A DNA stretch of 64,000 nt, from NCBI GenBank assembly GCA_963825555.1, contig CAWGTZ010000028.1, forward strand, positions 1 to 64,000, given 5' to 3'. Source of the stretch: JAGVSR01 sp963825555 (GTDB taxonomy: Bacteria; Pseudomonadota; Alphaproteobacteria; Rhizobiales; Hyphomicrobiaceae). Below the pieces are notes generated by a model. That model was given only the letters and a program-made list of their open reading frames with translations, did not search any database and had not been told where the DNA came from. Position numbers and translations under genes: made by a program. This document shows, piece by piece, positions 1 to 8,412 of the stretch (position 1 is its first letter; each line of letters opens with the position of its first letter).

Positions 1-22
1 CGATTTTGTTGCAGAAGTCGGC
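1..22 (+). repeat. Left terminal inverted repeat of the IS
   Basis: The first 22 bases are the exact reverse complement of 1595-1616. Similarity stops at base 23, which marks the inner limit of the repeat. The outer limit may lie just before the window. Confidence 0.85.
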
Positions 23-149
23 CCGATGGACCGGTTCCAGCGGCTGCTGACTTTTCAGAAACTGGATGCGCTGCCTTTTGCCGCTTGCCCGTCACGGACA
101 GCGGCAAGGCATTGGTACCGACGTTTGACGCAACCAACGCAACAACACA

Positions 150-1532
150 CTACGCAGCGCATGGGGCTGTCGTGTCCGGCGGATGGAAGGTCAGTCTTGC
201 GAGACGACACAGGTTTTGTGCGATGGCGGCCAGCGTGAACTCGAACTGGGCGCCTGCCGGCCCTCTCTGTCTCAGCCGCCCCATCCGAAGAATGCGCTTG
301 AGATGCGCGAAGAGCATTTCGACCTTCTTGCGATCCCGGCGGGTCTGCTCATAGGCCGCAGTCTTGGCAACGGCGCGGGCGACATCGCGTGCTGCCTCGT
401 GAATGTGCCGTGTAATCTTGCGGCAGGGCGTCTTCGGGCAGCATCTGGACTTGAGCAGACACGGGCGGCAATCGGCGACCCGCGAGAAGTAGGAGATCAT
501 GTCGTCGCCGCGTGGCATGCGCTTTCTGCTCGACCGGGGCAGGACCTTGCCGTTGGAACAGACGTAGCAATCGTGTCTATCGTCGTAGATCGAAGTCCTC
601 TCGACTGAATGTGCCGTCGTCGCGCCTCGACTTGTCGATCACCGGAACATGTGGTGCGATGTTCTTCTTATCGACCAGGAAATGGAGGTTGGGCGCCGAT
701 CCGTAGGCGGTGTCGGCAACAAGCCAATCGGGTTTGATGCCGAAGGTCTGCCTCGGTCCGTCGATCATCGTCTGCGCTGCACCCACTTCGGCCTGTCGTA
801 TCGCCCGAGACGCCTCGACATCCATGATGATTCCGAACTTTACATCGATGAGATAGTTGTCGGCATAGGCGAAGAATGCAGCGTTGCGCAGCGCGCCGGT
901 CCATTGCGCTGCCGGATCGGCGGGCGCGACGAACTTAGGTACGACGCCAGTGGCGGAACCCCAGGCGGGTTCGTCGAGCCTGGCGAGATAGTCCTGCACG
1001 GCACGTCTTGGCCGTCTCTGGATCGATATCGTGGCTCCATTCGTCACCCGGCGTCGACCGGCACTTGTTGGCATCGGCCGCGATCAGGCTCGCGTCGACC
1101 GCAAAGCCGTTGCCGCCAACGAGGCCCGCCGTGATGCACGACGCGACGATGCGCTCGAAGACGACTGCGAAAGACATCGTGGTCGCGAAAACGCTCTTTA
1201 CGGGCTCGCGTGAAGGCGGAGTGATCGGGGATCTTGTCTTCGATGCCGAGACCGCAGAACCAGCGATAGGCGAGGTTCAGCTGCACTTCGCGGCAGAGCG
1301 CGCGCTCGGAGCGGATCGCGAACACGTAATCCCAGGATGAGAATCCGGATTATCAGCTCCGGATCTATCGAAGGACGACCGGTGTGGGAGTAGTGCGGGG
1401 CCAACTCGACGCGGACCCAGGAGAGGTCAAGAACCGCCGCGATCCGCCGTGCCAGATGATCGTCCGGACGACCGCCTCAAGATCAAACGCATAGAACAGC
1501 TGACCCTGCTCACTCTTGCGTCGTCCCATCAT
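150..1532 (-). pseudogene. IS1182-like transposase, frameshifted
   Basis: Joined conceptually, the fragments give about 460 residues of an IS1182-type DDE transposase. They start with MMGRRKSEQ near 1532, pass through GRPSIDPEL, LCREVQLNLAYRWFCGLG, GFAVDASLIAADANK and VADTAYGSAPN, and end with KKVEMLFAHLKRILRMGRL. No single frame covers them. The reading frame changes near 1470, 1335, 1175, 1007 and 588, and one original frame meets a stop near 578. Neighbouring genes are intact, which argues for real decay over general sequencing error. The DDE catalytic residues lie in different frames, so an active enzyme is not expected. Confidence 0.85.
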
Positions 1533-1594
1533 CGATCCGCTCCGCCGATGCACACCTCACAATGACGGAATCACGGTTCGCTCGATGCCTCAAT

Positions 1595-1616
1595 GCCGAC
1601 TTCTGCAACAAAATCG
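1595..1616 (-). repeat. Right terminal inverted repeat of the IS
   Basis: This is the exact reverse complement of bases 1-22. It lies upstream of the transposase start and so is the end nearest the transposase 5' side. Confidence 0.85.
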
Positions 1617-2146
1617 GCCCAACTCCGACGGTGGCCGGGCATCTGCTTATCAGCGGATAGCGGAGGTGGAGAATTTGGGACCAATGGGCGGTCGCGAGCA
1701 CTCGCGCACATCCGCTCTCTCTGCAAAGCCCCCCACCTTATCCCCGGCGCTCTCCCCTCCCTTACATTTGGCCCATCCGCATCACTGGGGGCGCGTTCTG
1801 GAGGCGTCTTGAAGTGCGCGATGCGGAGACGAGCACGGAAGGACGAAGCGGTGCACGCAGCCAACCCTTCCGGCTTCGATCTCAACCGCCCGCCGTAAGG
1901 ATGGGTCCCGGATGATGTGCCGGTGAAAAGGGGAGACTGTAGCCTGGGATAAGAGCGAGCCCAGCGCGAAGCCCGTGCAGCGGGGCGTCACAGCGCCTTT
2001 TCAAAAACCTGCGGACGACCGCGGCTCTGTCGCGCCCCGCTCACCCTATGATGGCGCCTTCCGACCCCCCTGAGGGGAGCCGGCCGAAAGGCGCGTGGCC
2101 GTGTTGCGGGCGGTGCGCCACCAAAAATCCAAACGCGCGAGTGATC
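1617..2146. other. Intergenic stretch without a convincing gene
   Basis: About 530 bp separate the IS end from the stop of the TrmH-type methyltransferase. Short open frames exist on both strands, for example 1571-1885 on the minus strand, but none has a recognisable domain or a good ribosome binding site. The stretch around 1780-1900 reads like non-coding sequence that I have seen mis-annotated as small proteins in related genomes (recollection, not checked). It could be a dispersed repeat or debris from the IS insertion. Confidence 0.4.
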
Positions 2147-2962
2147 CTACAGGCGCAACTCCGCTCCCCGGAGCTGATAGAGAACCAGTGCGGTGGCCAC
2201 CGCGAGGTTCAGGCTGTCGAGCTTGCCGGCCATGGGAATTTTCACCCGCCGCGTGGCGATGGCCGCGAGCGCGTCGGAGAGCCCCGGGCCTTCGCTGCCC
2301 ATCATCAGCAGAGCGGGCGTTTGATAGGACGCGGTCCGGAAATCCTCACACGCGCCGAGCGTCGTGGCCACCACTTCGCCCGGCCAGCGTGGGACCCACG
2401 AAAGAAACGTGTTCCGCTCCACCGCCACCAGCGACATGTTGAAGATCGATCCCATCGTCGCGCGCACAGCCTCGCGCGAATAGGGGTCGGTGCATTGGCC
2501 AACGAGGATGAGGCCCGCCGCGCCCACCGCGTCCGCAGTGCGGATGATGGTGCCGAGGTTGCCCGGGTCGCGCACCTCTTCGAGCACGAGCCACACCGAT
2601 TTCGGCGGCACGGTCGTGGGCTCCGGCAGCGTCCCCCAGCGCTGCCTGAAGACCGCCAGCATGGTCTGCGGATTGTCTTTCGCCGCCAGCTTCTCCAGCA
2701 CGGCGCTGGAAACTTCGAGGACTTCCGCACCCTCGTCGAGCGCGGCGTTGACGAGCCGCTTCTGCGTGTCGGTTTCGAGCGCACCAGCGCGATAGACGAG
2801 CGTTTCGGGGCGGAAGCCCGCCGCCCGCGCCGTCATGAGGATCGATGCGCCCTCGGCGAGAAAGAGCCCCGTTTCCCTGCGTTCCTTGCGCATGTCGAGC
2901 GCGCGGATCGCTTTCACGCGATCGTTCGTGAGGCTCGTGATGGGCTTTGCAAAGCGCGTCAT
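2147..2962 (-). CDS. TrmH/SpoU-family RNA 2'-O-methyltransferase
   Basis: A 271-residue SPOUT methyltransferase that should move a methyl group from SAM to a ribose 2'-OH in rRNA or tRNA; the target nucleotide cannot be read from sequence. Residues 1-110 form the variable substrate-binding part. The SpoU knot motifs follow: NLGTIIRTAD at 135-144, MGSEGPGLS at 221-229 and IPMAGKLDSLNLAVATAL at 242-259. The start codon overlaps the stop of the upstream methyltransferase gene by 4 bp (ATGA), so the two are translationally coupled. Length is normal for RlmB/TsnR-like proteins. Confidence 0.9.
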   Translation of the reverse strand: MTRFAKPITSLTNDRVKAIRALDMRKERRETGLFLAEGASILMTARAAGFRPETLVYRAGALETDTQKRLVNAALDEGAEVLEVSSAVLEKLAAKDNPQTMLAVFRQRWGTLPEPTTVPPKSVWLVLEEVRDPGNLGTIIRTADAVGAAGLILVGQCTDPYSREAVRATMGSIFNMSLVAVERNTFLSWVPRWPGEVVATTLGACEDFRTASYQTPALLMMGSEGPGLSDALAAIATRRVKIPMAGKLDSLNLAVATALVLYQLRGAELRL

Positions 2963-3909
2963 GGAGTGGAGACCCAGCGCGTGAAGAGCGACGTGGGCAC
3001 CGCGAAGCCGCCTTTGGCGCGGATCGCAAGTTCACCCGTATGGAAGCTGCCGTCTTTGTCCTTCAGCGTGTCGCGCATCAGCTGGTCGAAGGCGATCGCG
3101 GACGCGCGGATTGCGTAGACGGTCAGGATCATGGCGGACTGCTGAGGATCGAGAAGCTGGCGGCAGTCCTTGAGGAAGCCCGGCAGGCTCGAGAACAGAT
3201 CCCACACCTCGCCCTCCGGCCCGCGGCCGAACTTCGGCGGATCGACGAGAATGACGTGGTAGGTCTTGCCGCGCCGCACCTCCCGCGCGACGAACTTCGC
3301 CGCGTCGTCGAGGATCCAGCGGATCTTGGCCTGATCGAGCTTGGACGCGGCCTGGTTCTCCCGACCCCAGGCGATCGCCTTCTTCGAGGCGTCGAGGTGG
3401 GTGACCTCGGCTCCGGCCGCCGCCGCGATAAGCGAAGCAGCGCCCGTGTAGCCGAACAGGTTGAGCACGCGGGGCGGGCCGGCCTTCACAGCCGCGATGC
3501 GCTCCAGCATCCACGCCCAGTGCGGGACCTGCTCGGGGAATAATCCCAGGTGCCAGAGGCCCTGCATCTTGCACAGCATGGTGATGGACGGACCCTTGCC
3601 GCCGCCGGGCGGCGGCAGTGCAAGCCGCACGGGCCAGCTTTCCGGCACCGGCCTGTCGACGCGCCACCGGCCCTTCTCCTCGTCCTCGCCGGAAGCGGAG
3701 AACACCGCGTGCGCCTTGGCCCAGTCCGCTTTGCTCAGCCGTGGGGCCCACAGGGCCTGCGGCTCCGGCCGGTCGACAACGATGGACCCGAAGCGCTCCA
3801 GCTTGCGGCCGTGCCCGGAGTTGAGGAGCGCAAAATCGCCAAACCCCTCCGTCTCTAAGAGATCGATGCGGGGCGCGATCGGCTGGGGCTTTGTCGTCCT
3901 ATCCTGCAT
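2959..3909 (-). CDS. Class I SAM-dependent methyltransferase, RlmI-like (COG1092)
   Basis: A 316-residue Rossmann-fold methyltransferase of the RlmI/RlmK group, which methylates cytosine C5 in 23S rRNA in other bacteria. The SAM-binding motif LNLFGYTGAASL lies at 149-160, an acidic LDAS follows at 172-175, and the catalytic-region motif LVDPPKFGRG is at 221-230. No N-terminal PUA domain like that of E. coli RlmI is visible, so the exact target is unsure. The start at 3909 was preferred over an in-frame ATG at 3933 because homology begins just after it. It overlaps the TrmH-type gene downstream, forming a two-gene operon. Confidence 0.85.
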   Translation of the reverse strand: MQDRTTKPQPIAPRIDLLETEGFGDFALLNSGHGRKLERFGSIVVDRPEPQALWAPRLSKADWAKAHAVFSASGEDEEKGRWRVDRPVPESWPVRLALPPPGGGKGPSITMLCKMQGLWHLGLFPEQVPHWAWMLERIAAVKAGPPRVLNLFGYTGAASLIAAAAGAEVTHLDASKKAIAWGRENQAASKLDQAKIRWILDDAAKFVAREVRRGKTYHVILVDPPKFGRGPEGEVWDLFSSLPGFLKDCRQLLDPQQSAMILTVYAIRASAIAFDQLMRDTLKDKDGSFHTGELAIRAKGGFAVPTSLFTRWVSTP

Positions 3910-3927
3910 GGCCCGCGACGTAGCACG

Positions 3928-3988
3928 CCCCACACGGGCTTGCCCAGTGTGGGTAGAGAAAATCCCACACGGGCCTGCCCGGTGTGGG
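3928..3988. repeat. Two tandem near-identical hairpins
   Basis: Two copies of a palindromic unit lie 36 bp apart, at 3928-3953 and 3964-3988. Each has outer arms CCCACAC and GTGTGGG enclosing a small GGGC/GCCC stem. They sit between the divergent starts of the RlmI-like gene (3909) and the AICAR-transformylase-like gene (4189). A paired operator or a small repetitive extragenic element are both possible; no T-tract follows, so a terminator is unlikely. Confidence 0.6.
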
Positions 3989-4188
3989 TGGGGTGACGCC
4001 CGCTCGGGCTCAACCGGTCAGGACACCTGCAACTCCTTCATGCGACCAAGCTTGTCCCGCCTGGGTTCACCTTTGGTATGATGCCGCTTCTCGTCTCAGG
4101 GACGAAGGGAACGGTCGCCAGAGACCCTCGCCGGGCATATCATCTCCGTTCTGACAGCATCTTTCTCCGCCCACCCCGGAAGGTTTCC

Positions 4189-5202
4189 ATGAGCACGCCA
4201 ACCCGTCCGCTGAAATACGGTGAGAACCCCCAGCAGAAGGCCATCGTTTTGCTGGATACGCACAGCCGCGATCCGCTGGGCATCGGCAAGTTCCACACGG
4301 TCTCGGGCGCTCCGGTCGTCGAGGAAATCGGCGACATGGGGTGGGTGAACCTGACCGACCTCGACCGGGGGATGGATGCGCTGGTGCGCATCGCCGCCGC
4401 CTTCGAGACCAATACCGGCGCGGTGCCCCACATCGCCCTTCTCATTGAGCACGGCAACGTGGCAGGTGCCGCCTATGGATCGACCGATCAGGTTCTGGTG
4501 CAGGCCATCAACTCGAACTACCGCGCCGCATTCGGCTCATTCCTCGTGACGAACGTGCCGATCTCGCGGATCGCGGCACTCGCCATGCGCGACGCGATGG
4601 CTGCGCTTCGCCCCTTCTCCGGCATCGCCGCGCCCGAGATCGACAAGCCCAGTTCGGTCTTCTTCAAGCGCAAGAAGGGCAAGTGCAGCATGCTGGTCAA
4701 TCCGGCGCTAGCGAACGTCGGCCTCGCCAATCTCGATTCCGGCGCTGCCTCGCGCACGATCCGCGGCGCGACCCTGACCCAGGAGCCCAACACATTCGTG
4801 CCGCGCTTGCCGAAGACGTGGGACAAGGGCCTGATCGAGGACATGTGCCTCGCTTGGGGCGTCTGCGCGGCAAGCAACGCGAATTCGATCACGATCGCCA
4901 AGGGCGGCGTACTCCTCGCCAATGCCGTGGGACAGCAGGAGCGCGCGGCCGCATGCGAACTCGCGATCCAGCAGGTGCGCCAGACGCGGCGCCTGCCGGC
5001 GCTGAAGGGCGCTGCGGTCGTCTCCGACAGCTTCTTTGCCTTCGCCGACGGCTTCGACCTGCTGGCCCGGCGAAAGGTAGCCGCCGTGTTTGCCACCAGT
5101 GGGTCGGTGCACGACAAGGAGGTGGCCGAGCACGCCCGGCAGTTCGACGTCATTTTCCACACGGTGCCGGACAGCAAGGGACGCATCTTCGCCGGACATT
5201 GA
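4189..5202 (+). CDS. Stand-alone AICAR transformylase-like protein (PurH C-terminal homolog)
   Basis: A 337-residue protein resembling only the formyltransferase half of PurH; the IMP cyclohydrolase half is absent. KYGENPQQ at 9-16 matches the start of the AICARFT domain. ANSITIAKGG matches the SNAI/SNSV substrate motif, and SDSFFAFADG matches the C-terminal SDAFFPFADG motif. The usual catalytic Lys-His pair (VKHANPCG in canonical PurH) aligns with IEHGNVAG, giving Glu87-His88. Loss of the lysine suggests a changed or weak activity, so I do not call it purH. A GGAAGG ribosome binding site 5 bases before ATG 4189 supports this start over an in-frame ATG at 4078. Confidence 0.75.
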   Translation: MSTPTRPLKYGENPQQKAIVLLDTHSRDPLGIGKFHTVSGAPVVEEIGDMGWVNLTDLDRGMDALVRIAAAFETNTGAVPHIALLIEHGNVAGAAYGSTDQVLVQAINSNYRAAFGSFLVTNVPISRIAALAMRDAMAALRPFSGIAAPEIDKPSSVFFKRKKGKCSMLVNPALANVGLANLDSGAASRTIRGATLTQEPNTFVPRLPKTWDKGLIEDMCLAWGVCAASNANSITIAKGGVLLANAVGQQERAAACELAIQQVRQTRRLPALKGAAVVSDSFFAFADGFDLLARRKVAAVFATSGSVHDKEVAEHARQFDVIFHTVPDSKGRIFAGH

Positions 5203-5221
5203 AAACCGGGCCGCCGTGCCT

Positions 5222-5746
5222 TCACTTGCCGCGATAAAACCGCCACATCCGCAACAGCGTCTCGTGGATCTCGGCGGGCGGGCGGTCGAGGATATTGAGT
5301 GGAATGCAGATCGCGGTTTCGGACATCTTCGTCCAGGGCAGCCGCATGAACCGCCGCGCGATCGGCCGTTGACGCCAGTCGGCCAGAAGCGCCTCACCTA
5401 TCGGTTTTTTCAGGATGATTTGTATTTCGCTTGCCGGGACTCCGCGCACGATAGTTTCGACATACTCGATGGCGTCTATGGCCCGCCAGGAGAAGAGGCC
5501 GAGCCCCTCGATGAAGAGCCCGTACTGGCCCGAACCGATGCGCGGCCTCCCAGCCTCGATCAGCGGCAGGTTGTACCAGGCCACGGCCGCAGGGAGCAGG
5601 CCGACGACAGCCAGCAGCGGGATGCCGTTGACGAGAGCCGCCCCAAAAATGCCAACGGCGATGAACGTCATCGCATAGACCGGGAAGTGGATGTCTTCCT
5701 GGTCGTAGGCGACGGTGTAGCCGACGATGTCGTTCTCGGTCACCAT
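5222..5746 (-). CDS. Hypothetical membrane protein
   Basis: A 174-residue protein of unknown function. Two adjacent hydrophobic segments at about 22-42 and 43-60 (VYAMTFIAVGIFGAALV and PLLAVVGLLPAAVAW) look like a membrane hairpin. A hydrophilic C-terminal part of about 110 residues follows, probably cytoplasmic. This resembles the layout of small PH-like-domain membrane proteins, but no motif supports a function. It ends 20 bp from the stop of the convergent AICAR-transformylase-like gene. About 250 bp without a recognised gene separate it from prs. Confidence 0.65.
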   Translation of the reverse strand: MVTENDIVGYTVAYDQEDIHFPVYAMTFIAVGIFGAALVNGIPLLAVVGLLPAAVAWYNLPLIEAGRPRIGSGQYGLFIEGLGLFSWRAIDAIEYVETIVRGVPASEIQIILKKPIGEALLADWRQRPIARRFMRLPWTKMSETAICIPLNILDRPPAEIHETLLRMWRFYRGK

Positions 5747-6003
5747 GACCCGCGCGAAGAGCTCCGAAGAAACCGCTCGATGTGCCCCAGATGTGAAACG
5801 TGAGAGGCTGGCGGCAGTGTGCGAGCCAGCAAACCTTTCCTAAGACGATCAAATCGCATGCCAGCCCTGCAACGCAAGACCTGTGCGTGCAGAAAGGCCC
5901 TTTCAATGCAGTGAGGAGACGCTCAAGGGCCCAGGCTGCCGGGAAATGACCAGCAAGCAGGCAGGAATGTTTGAAGAATGATGAGCTTTCAGGCGCTCTT
6001 GTT

Positions 6004-6981
6004 TCAGTAGAAGAGACTCGAGACGCTCTCTTCGCGGCTCGTGCGCAGGATCGCTTCGCCGATGAGCGGCGCGATGGAGAGCACGCGGATGTTCTTCGCC
6101 GCCTTGACAGCCTCGGTCGGCAGGATCGAGTCCGTGATGACGAGCGATTTCAACTTCGAGTTCTGGATGCGACTGACGGCGCCGCCCGAGAGCACGCCAT
6201 GCGTGATGTAGGCAGAAACCTCGGTTGCGCCGTATTTCAGAAGCGCCTCGGCGGCGTTACAGAGCGTGCCGCCGCTATCGACGATGTCGTCGATGAGGAC
6301 GCAGCGCTTGCCCTCCACCTCACCGATTACGTTCATGACCTCGCTCTCTCCAGCACGCTCACGGCGCTTGTCGCATATGGCGATCGGCGCATCGATGCGC
6401 TTGGCAAGAGCACGCGCACGCACCACGCCGCCGACGTCAGGCGAGACGACCACGACATCCTTGGCATCTCCCGTATCGTGGATATCGCGTGCAAAGATCG
6501 GCGCGGCGAAAAGGTTGTCAGTCGGAATATCGAAGAAGCCCTGAATCTGACCGGCGTGCAGATCGAGCGTGAGCACGCGATCGGCACCGGCGCGCTCGAT
6601 GAGGTTTGCGACAAGCTTGGCTGAGATCGGAGTACGCGGGCCTGGTTTACGGTCCTGGCGGGCGTAGCCGTAGTAGGGAATGACTGCGGTAATGCGCTTG
6701 GCGGACGAGCGCTTCAAGGCGTCGATGAGAATCAGGAGTTCCATCAGGTTGTCGTTCGCGGGGAACGATGTCGACTGGAGGATGAAAGCGTCCTGGCCGC
6801 GGACATTCTCCTGGATCTCGACGAAAATCTCCATATCGGCGAAGCGCTTCACCTGACCCTTTGTCAGCGGGGCTTTCACATAATTGGAGATGGCATCTGC
6901 AAGAGGCCGGTTCGAATTGCCGGACAAGAGTTTGACGCGCGGGGCGCCACGGTCCCTGTCGTCTCGGGCATCGAACGGCAT
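6004..6981 (-). CDS. prs: Ribose-phosphate pyrophosphokinase (PRPP synthetase)
   Basis: Makes PRPP from ribose 5-phosphate and ATP for purine, pyrimidine, NAD, histidine and tryptophan synthesis. The 325-residue protein has the flexible catalytic loop YYGYARQDRK at 103-112, the metal/ribose-phosphate motif DLHAGQIQGFF at 140-150, and the PRPP-binding motif LIDDIVDSGGT near 235-245. The start at 6981 has GAGAGG upstream and gives the normal length; an in-frame start at 7038 would add an unmatched extension. It stands alone on the minus strand. The cytoplasmic enzyme is normally hexameric and ADP-inhibited (family knowledge). Confidence 0.95.
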   Translation of the reverse strand: MPFDARDDRDRGAPRVKLLSGNSNRPLADAISNYVKAPLTKGQVKRFADMEIFVEIQENVRGQDAFILQSTSFPANDNLMELLILIDALKRSSAKRITAVIPYYGYARQDRKPGPRTPISAKLVANLIERAGADRVLTLDLHAGQIQGFFDIPTDNLFAAPIFARDIHDTGDAKDVVVVSPDVGGVVRARALAKRIDAPIAICDKRRERAGESEVMNVIGEVEGKRCVLIDDIVDSGGTLCNAAEALLKYGATEVSAYITHGVLSGGAVSRIQNSKLKSLVITDSILPTEAVKAAKNIRVLSIAPLIGEAILRTSREESVSSLFY

Positions 6982-7137
6982 GACGCGCCTCTCGCAACGG
7001 AATGTGTGACAAACTTGTGATGGCGGGCTGTCTAGCAAGGGGCCGGAGACGTGTAAACCGTCCCGGCCAACCCTCTGGTTTTTGTAGCGCGTTTTTGGTG
7101 TAGAGAAACGGCCGCCAAAAGGCTTAGAAGCCGGAAA

Positions 7138-7166
7138 CCCGGCGCAGCAGCGGGTGCCGCGCCGGG
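7138..7166 (-). terminator. GC-rich hairpin after the lipoprotein gene
   Basis: The arms CCCGGCGC and GCGCCGGG enclose a 13-base loop, just beyond the stop of the leftward lipoprotein gene at 7175. Only three T residues follow on the minus strand, so it is at best a weak intrinsic terminator between this gene and prs. Confidence 0.4.
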
Positions 7167-7174
7167 GGGAGGCG

Positions 7175-8212
7175 TCAGTTCGTCTTGGGCAGCAGCTTTA
7201 TGATGCCCTGAGCCGCGGCCGCCGCGGCGGCATCAGCCGTCTTGCCCCAAGCGCCATCGAGCGAGCCCTGCGGAACTTCGTTCTTCTGAGAGACTGTTCC
7301 AAGCTGCTTGCCGGCCGGATCTTTCACATGCCAGTCGATCGTAACAGGCTGCTTGCCGTCCTTGACTGCGCCGACGGTAACCTTGCCCTCGACCTTGTAT
7401 GCCTGAGCCGAACCGCCTGTCAGCGACACGCCGTTGCGCGTCAATTCCCTCTGGATCGCGCCCGTCAGGGCGACACTGCCATCACCGGGAGCACCGGTGA
7501 CGTTTGGCACGGACGCTTGCAGAGGACCTGCGCGTCCAATGCTGCCGGTCGTCGAGGCCGGAGCAGGCGCCGTCGCAGCAGCCGGTGCGGCAGCGATGGA
7601 CTGTGGCGCGGTCGGCTGGGCGGCTTGCGTGGCCGCCATGGGGACGCCGGCAGCGGCAGCCGCGGGGGCGGCCTGCGAAGGCAGCCAGGTGGCAACAGAC
7701 GTCGCTGTCTTGTTGGCAATCTGATCGACGATCTGCGGCGTCACGGCCGACCACGTATCGGTGGAGGCCCCGGCACCCGGCGAGACTTCCTCACCCGTGA
7801 TGCGATTGACGCGCTTGCCCGACGGATCGGTGACGTCCCAGATGTAGGAGACCTTGGTCGACGCCTTCTCCTTCGCGGCAACAACATAGCCGCGAAGTGT
7901 GTATTCCGAGGAGTTGGTCGGCTGCTTGGCCACCGAAATGTTCCGCTTCTCAAGAGCAGCAATGACTTGTGTCTGAAGCGCCCGCGAAGTGGCATCGGGC
8001 GGACCCACAATGGGAGCCACAGCCATCTTTGCTCTCTGCGTCGAGCCCGGAGGCATCTGCGCCGCGAGCGGCGAGGTTGTCGAGTCCCCACCAGACAAGA
8101 ATGAACCGCCTGTCTCGCAACCCGCGAGGCCCAAGGCTGTTATCAAAATTATAGCTGCCCGTGCGACCGGCTTCCGGATGCCCTTCGCCGCAGCACGATC
8201 AATGGTCGCCAC
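7175..8212 (-). CDS. Putative lipoprotein with two copies of an internal domain
   Basis: A protein of about 345 residues with no recognised family. From a GTG start at 8212, which has GGGGGGA upstream, the lipobox LGLAGC puts the modified cysteine at residue 32. The same frame is open back to a TTG at 8353. Two related segments of about 110 residues are separated by an Ala/Pro-rich linker. Each runs from a VAPIVG or VPNVTG strand through a helix, a Y-x-x-x-G-x-V strand, an IWDVTDPSGK or IDWHVKDPAGK motif, and a final helix ending in LP. This suggests a duplicated periplasmic domain. Location and role are inferred only. Confidence 0.7.
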   Translation of the reverse strand: MATIDRAAAKGIRKPVARAAIILITALGLAGCETGGSFLSGGDSTTSPLAAQMPPGSTQRAKMAVAPIVGPPDATSRALQTQVIAALEKRNISVAKQPTNSSEYTLRGYVVAAKEKASTKVSYIWDVTDPSGKRVNRITGEEVSPGAGASTDTWSAVTPQIVDQIANKTATSVATWLPSQAAPAAAAAGVPMAATQAAQPTAPQSIAAAPAAATAPAPASTTGSIGRAGPLQASVPNVTGAPGDGSVALTGAIQRELTRNGVSLTGGSAQAYKVEGKVTVGAVKDGKQPVTIDWHVKDPAGKQLGTVSQKNEVPQGSLDGAWGKTADAAAAAAAQGIIKLLPKTN

Positions 8213-8412
8213 GATGACGTCCCCCCATCGTTTGATCCGCTGTTCTCCGGCGGCCGACGTACTGACTCTGCGGCCTTCACTCCCTATGCACCGGTACCCA
8301 ATAAGCTTGCCTACCCCGAGCGACGCCCGACGGACAACCCGCTTTGCCCTCAAACCTGGGAATGTGCCTAACAGAGCCCACTTTTGAACAACCTGTTCTG
8401 TGGATTATGCAG

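Larger units (their letters stand above)
1..1616 (-). mobile_element. IS1182-like insertion sequence, decayed
   Basis: The element is bounded by perfect 22-bp inverted repeats at 1-22 and 1595-1616 and encloses a transposase reading leftward. The repeat may run a few bases further out, since the base after 1616 continues as GCCC and the left flank lies outside the window, so the target duplication cannot be read. The transposase is broken by several frame changes, so this copy should be unable to move by itself, although its ends could still be used by an intact relative. Family assignment rests on recalled similarity of the transposase to IS1182-type DDE enzymes. Confidence 0.85.

Noticed and set aside
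1571..1885. Small protein-coding frame downstream of the IS
   Set aside because: It overlaps the IS inverted repeat, has no ribosome site and no domain; probably non-coding.
2048..3118. Long open frame on the plus strand
   Set aside because: It is antisense to the TrmH-type gene, has no recognisable domain, and reflects high-GC third-position bias. The same applies to long antisense frames at 9314-10444, 14809-15846 and 24417-25631.
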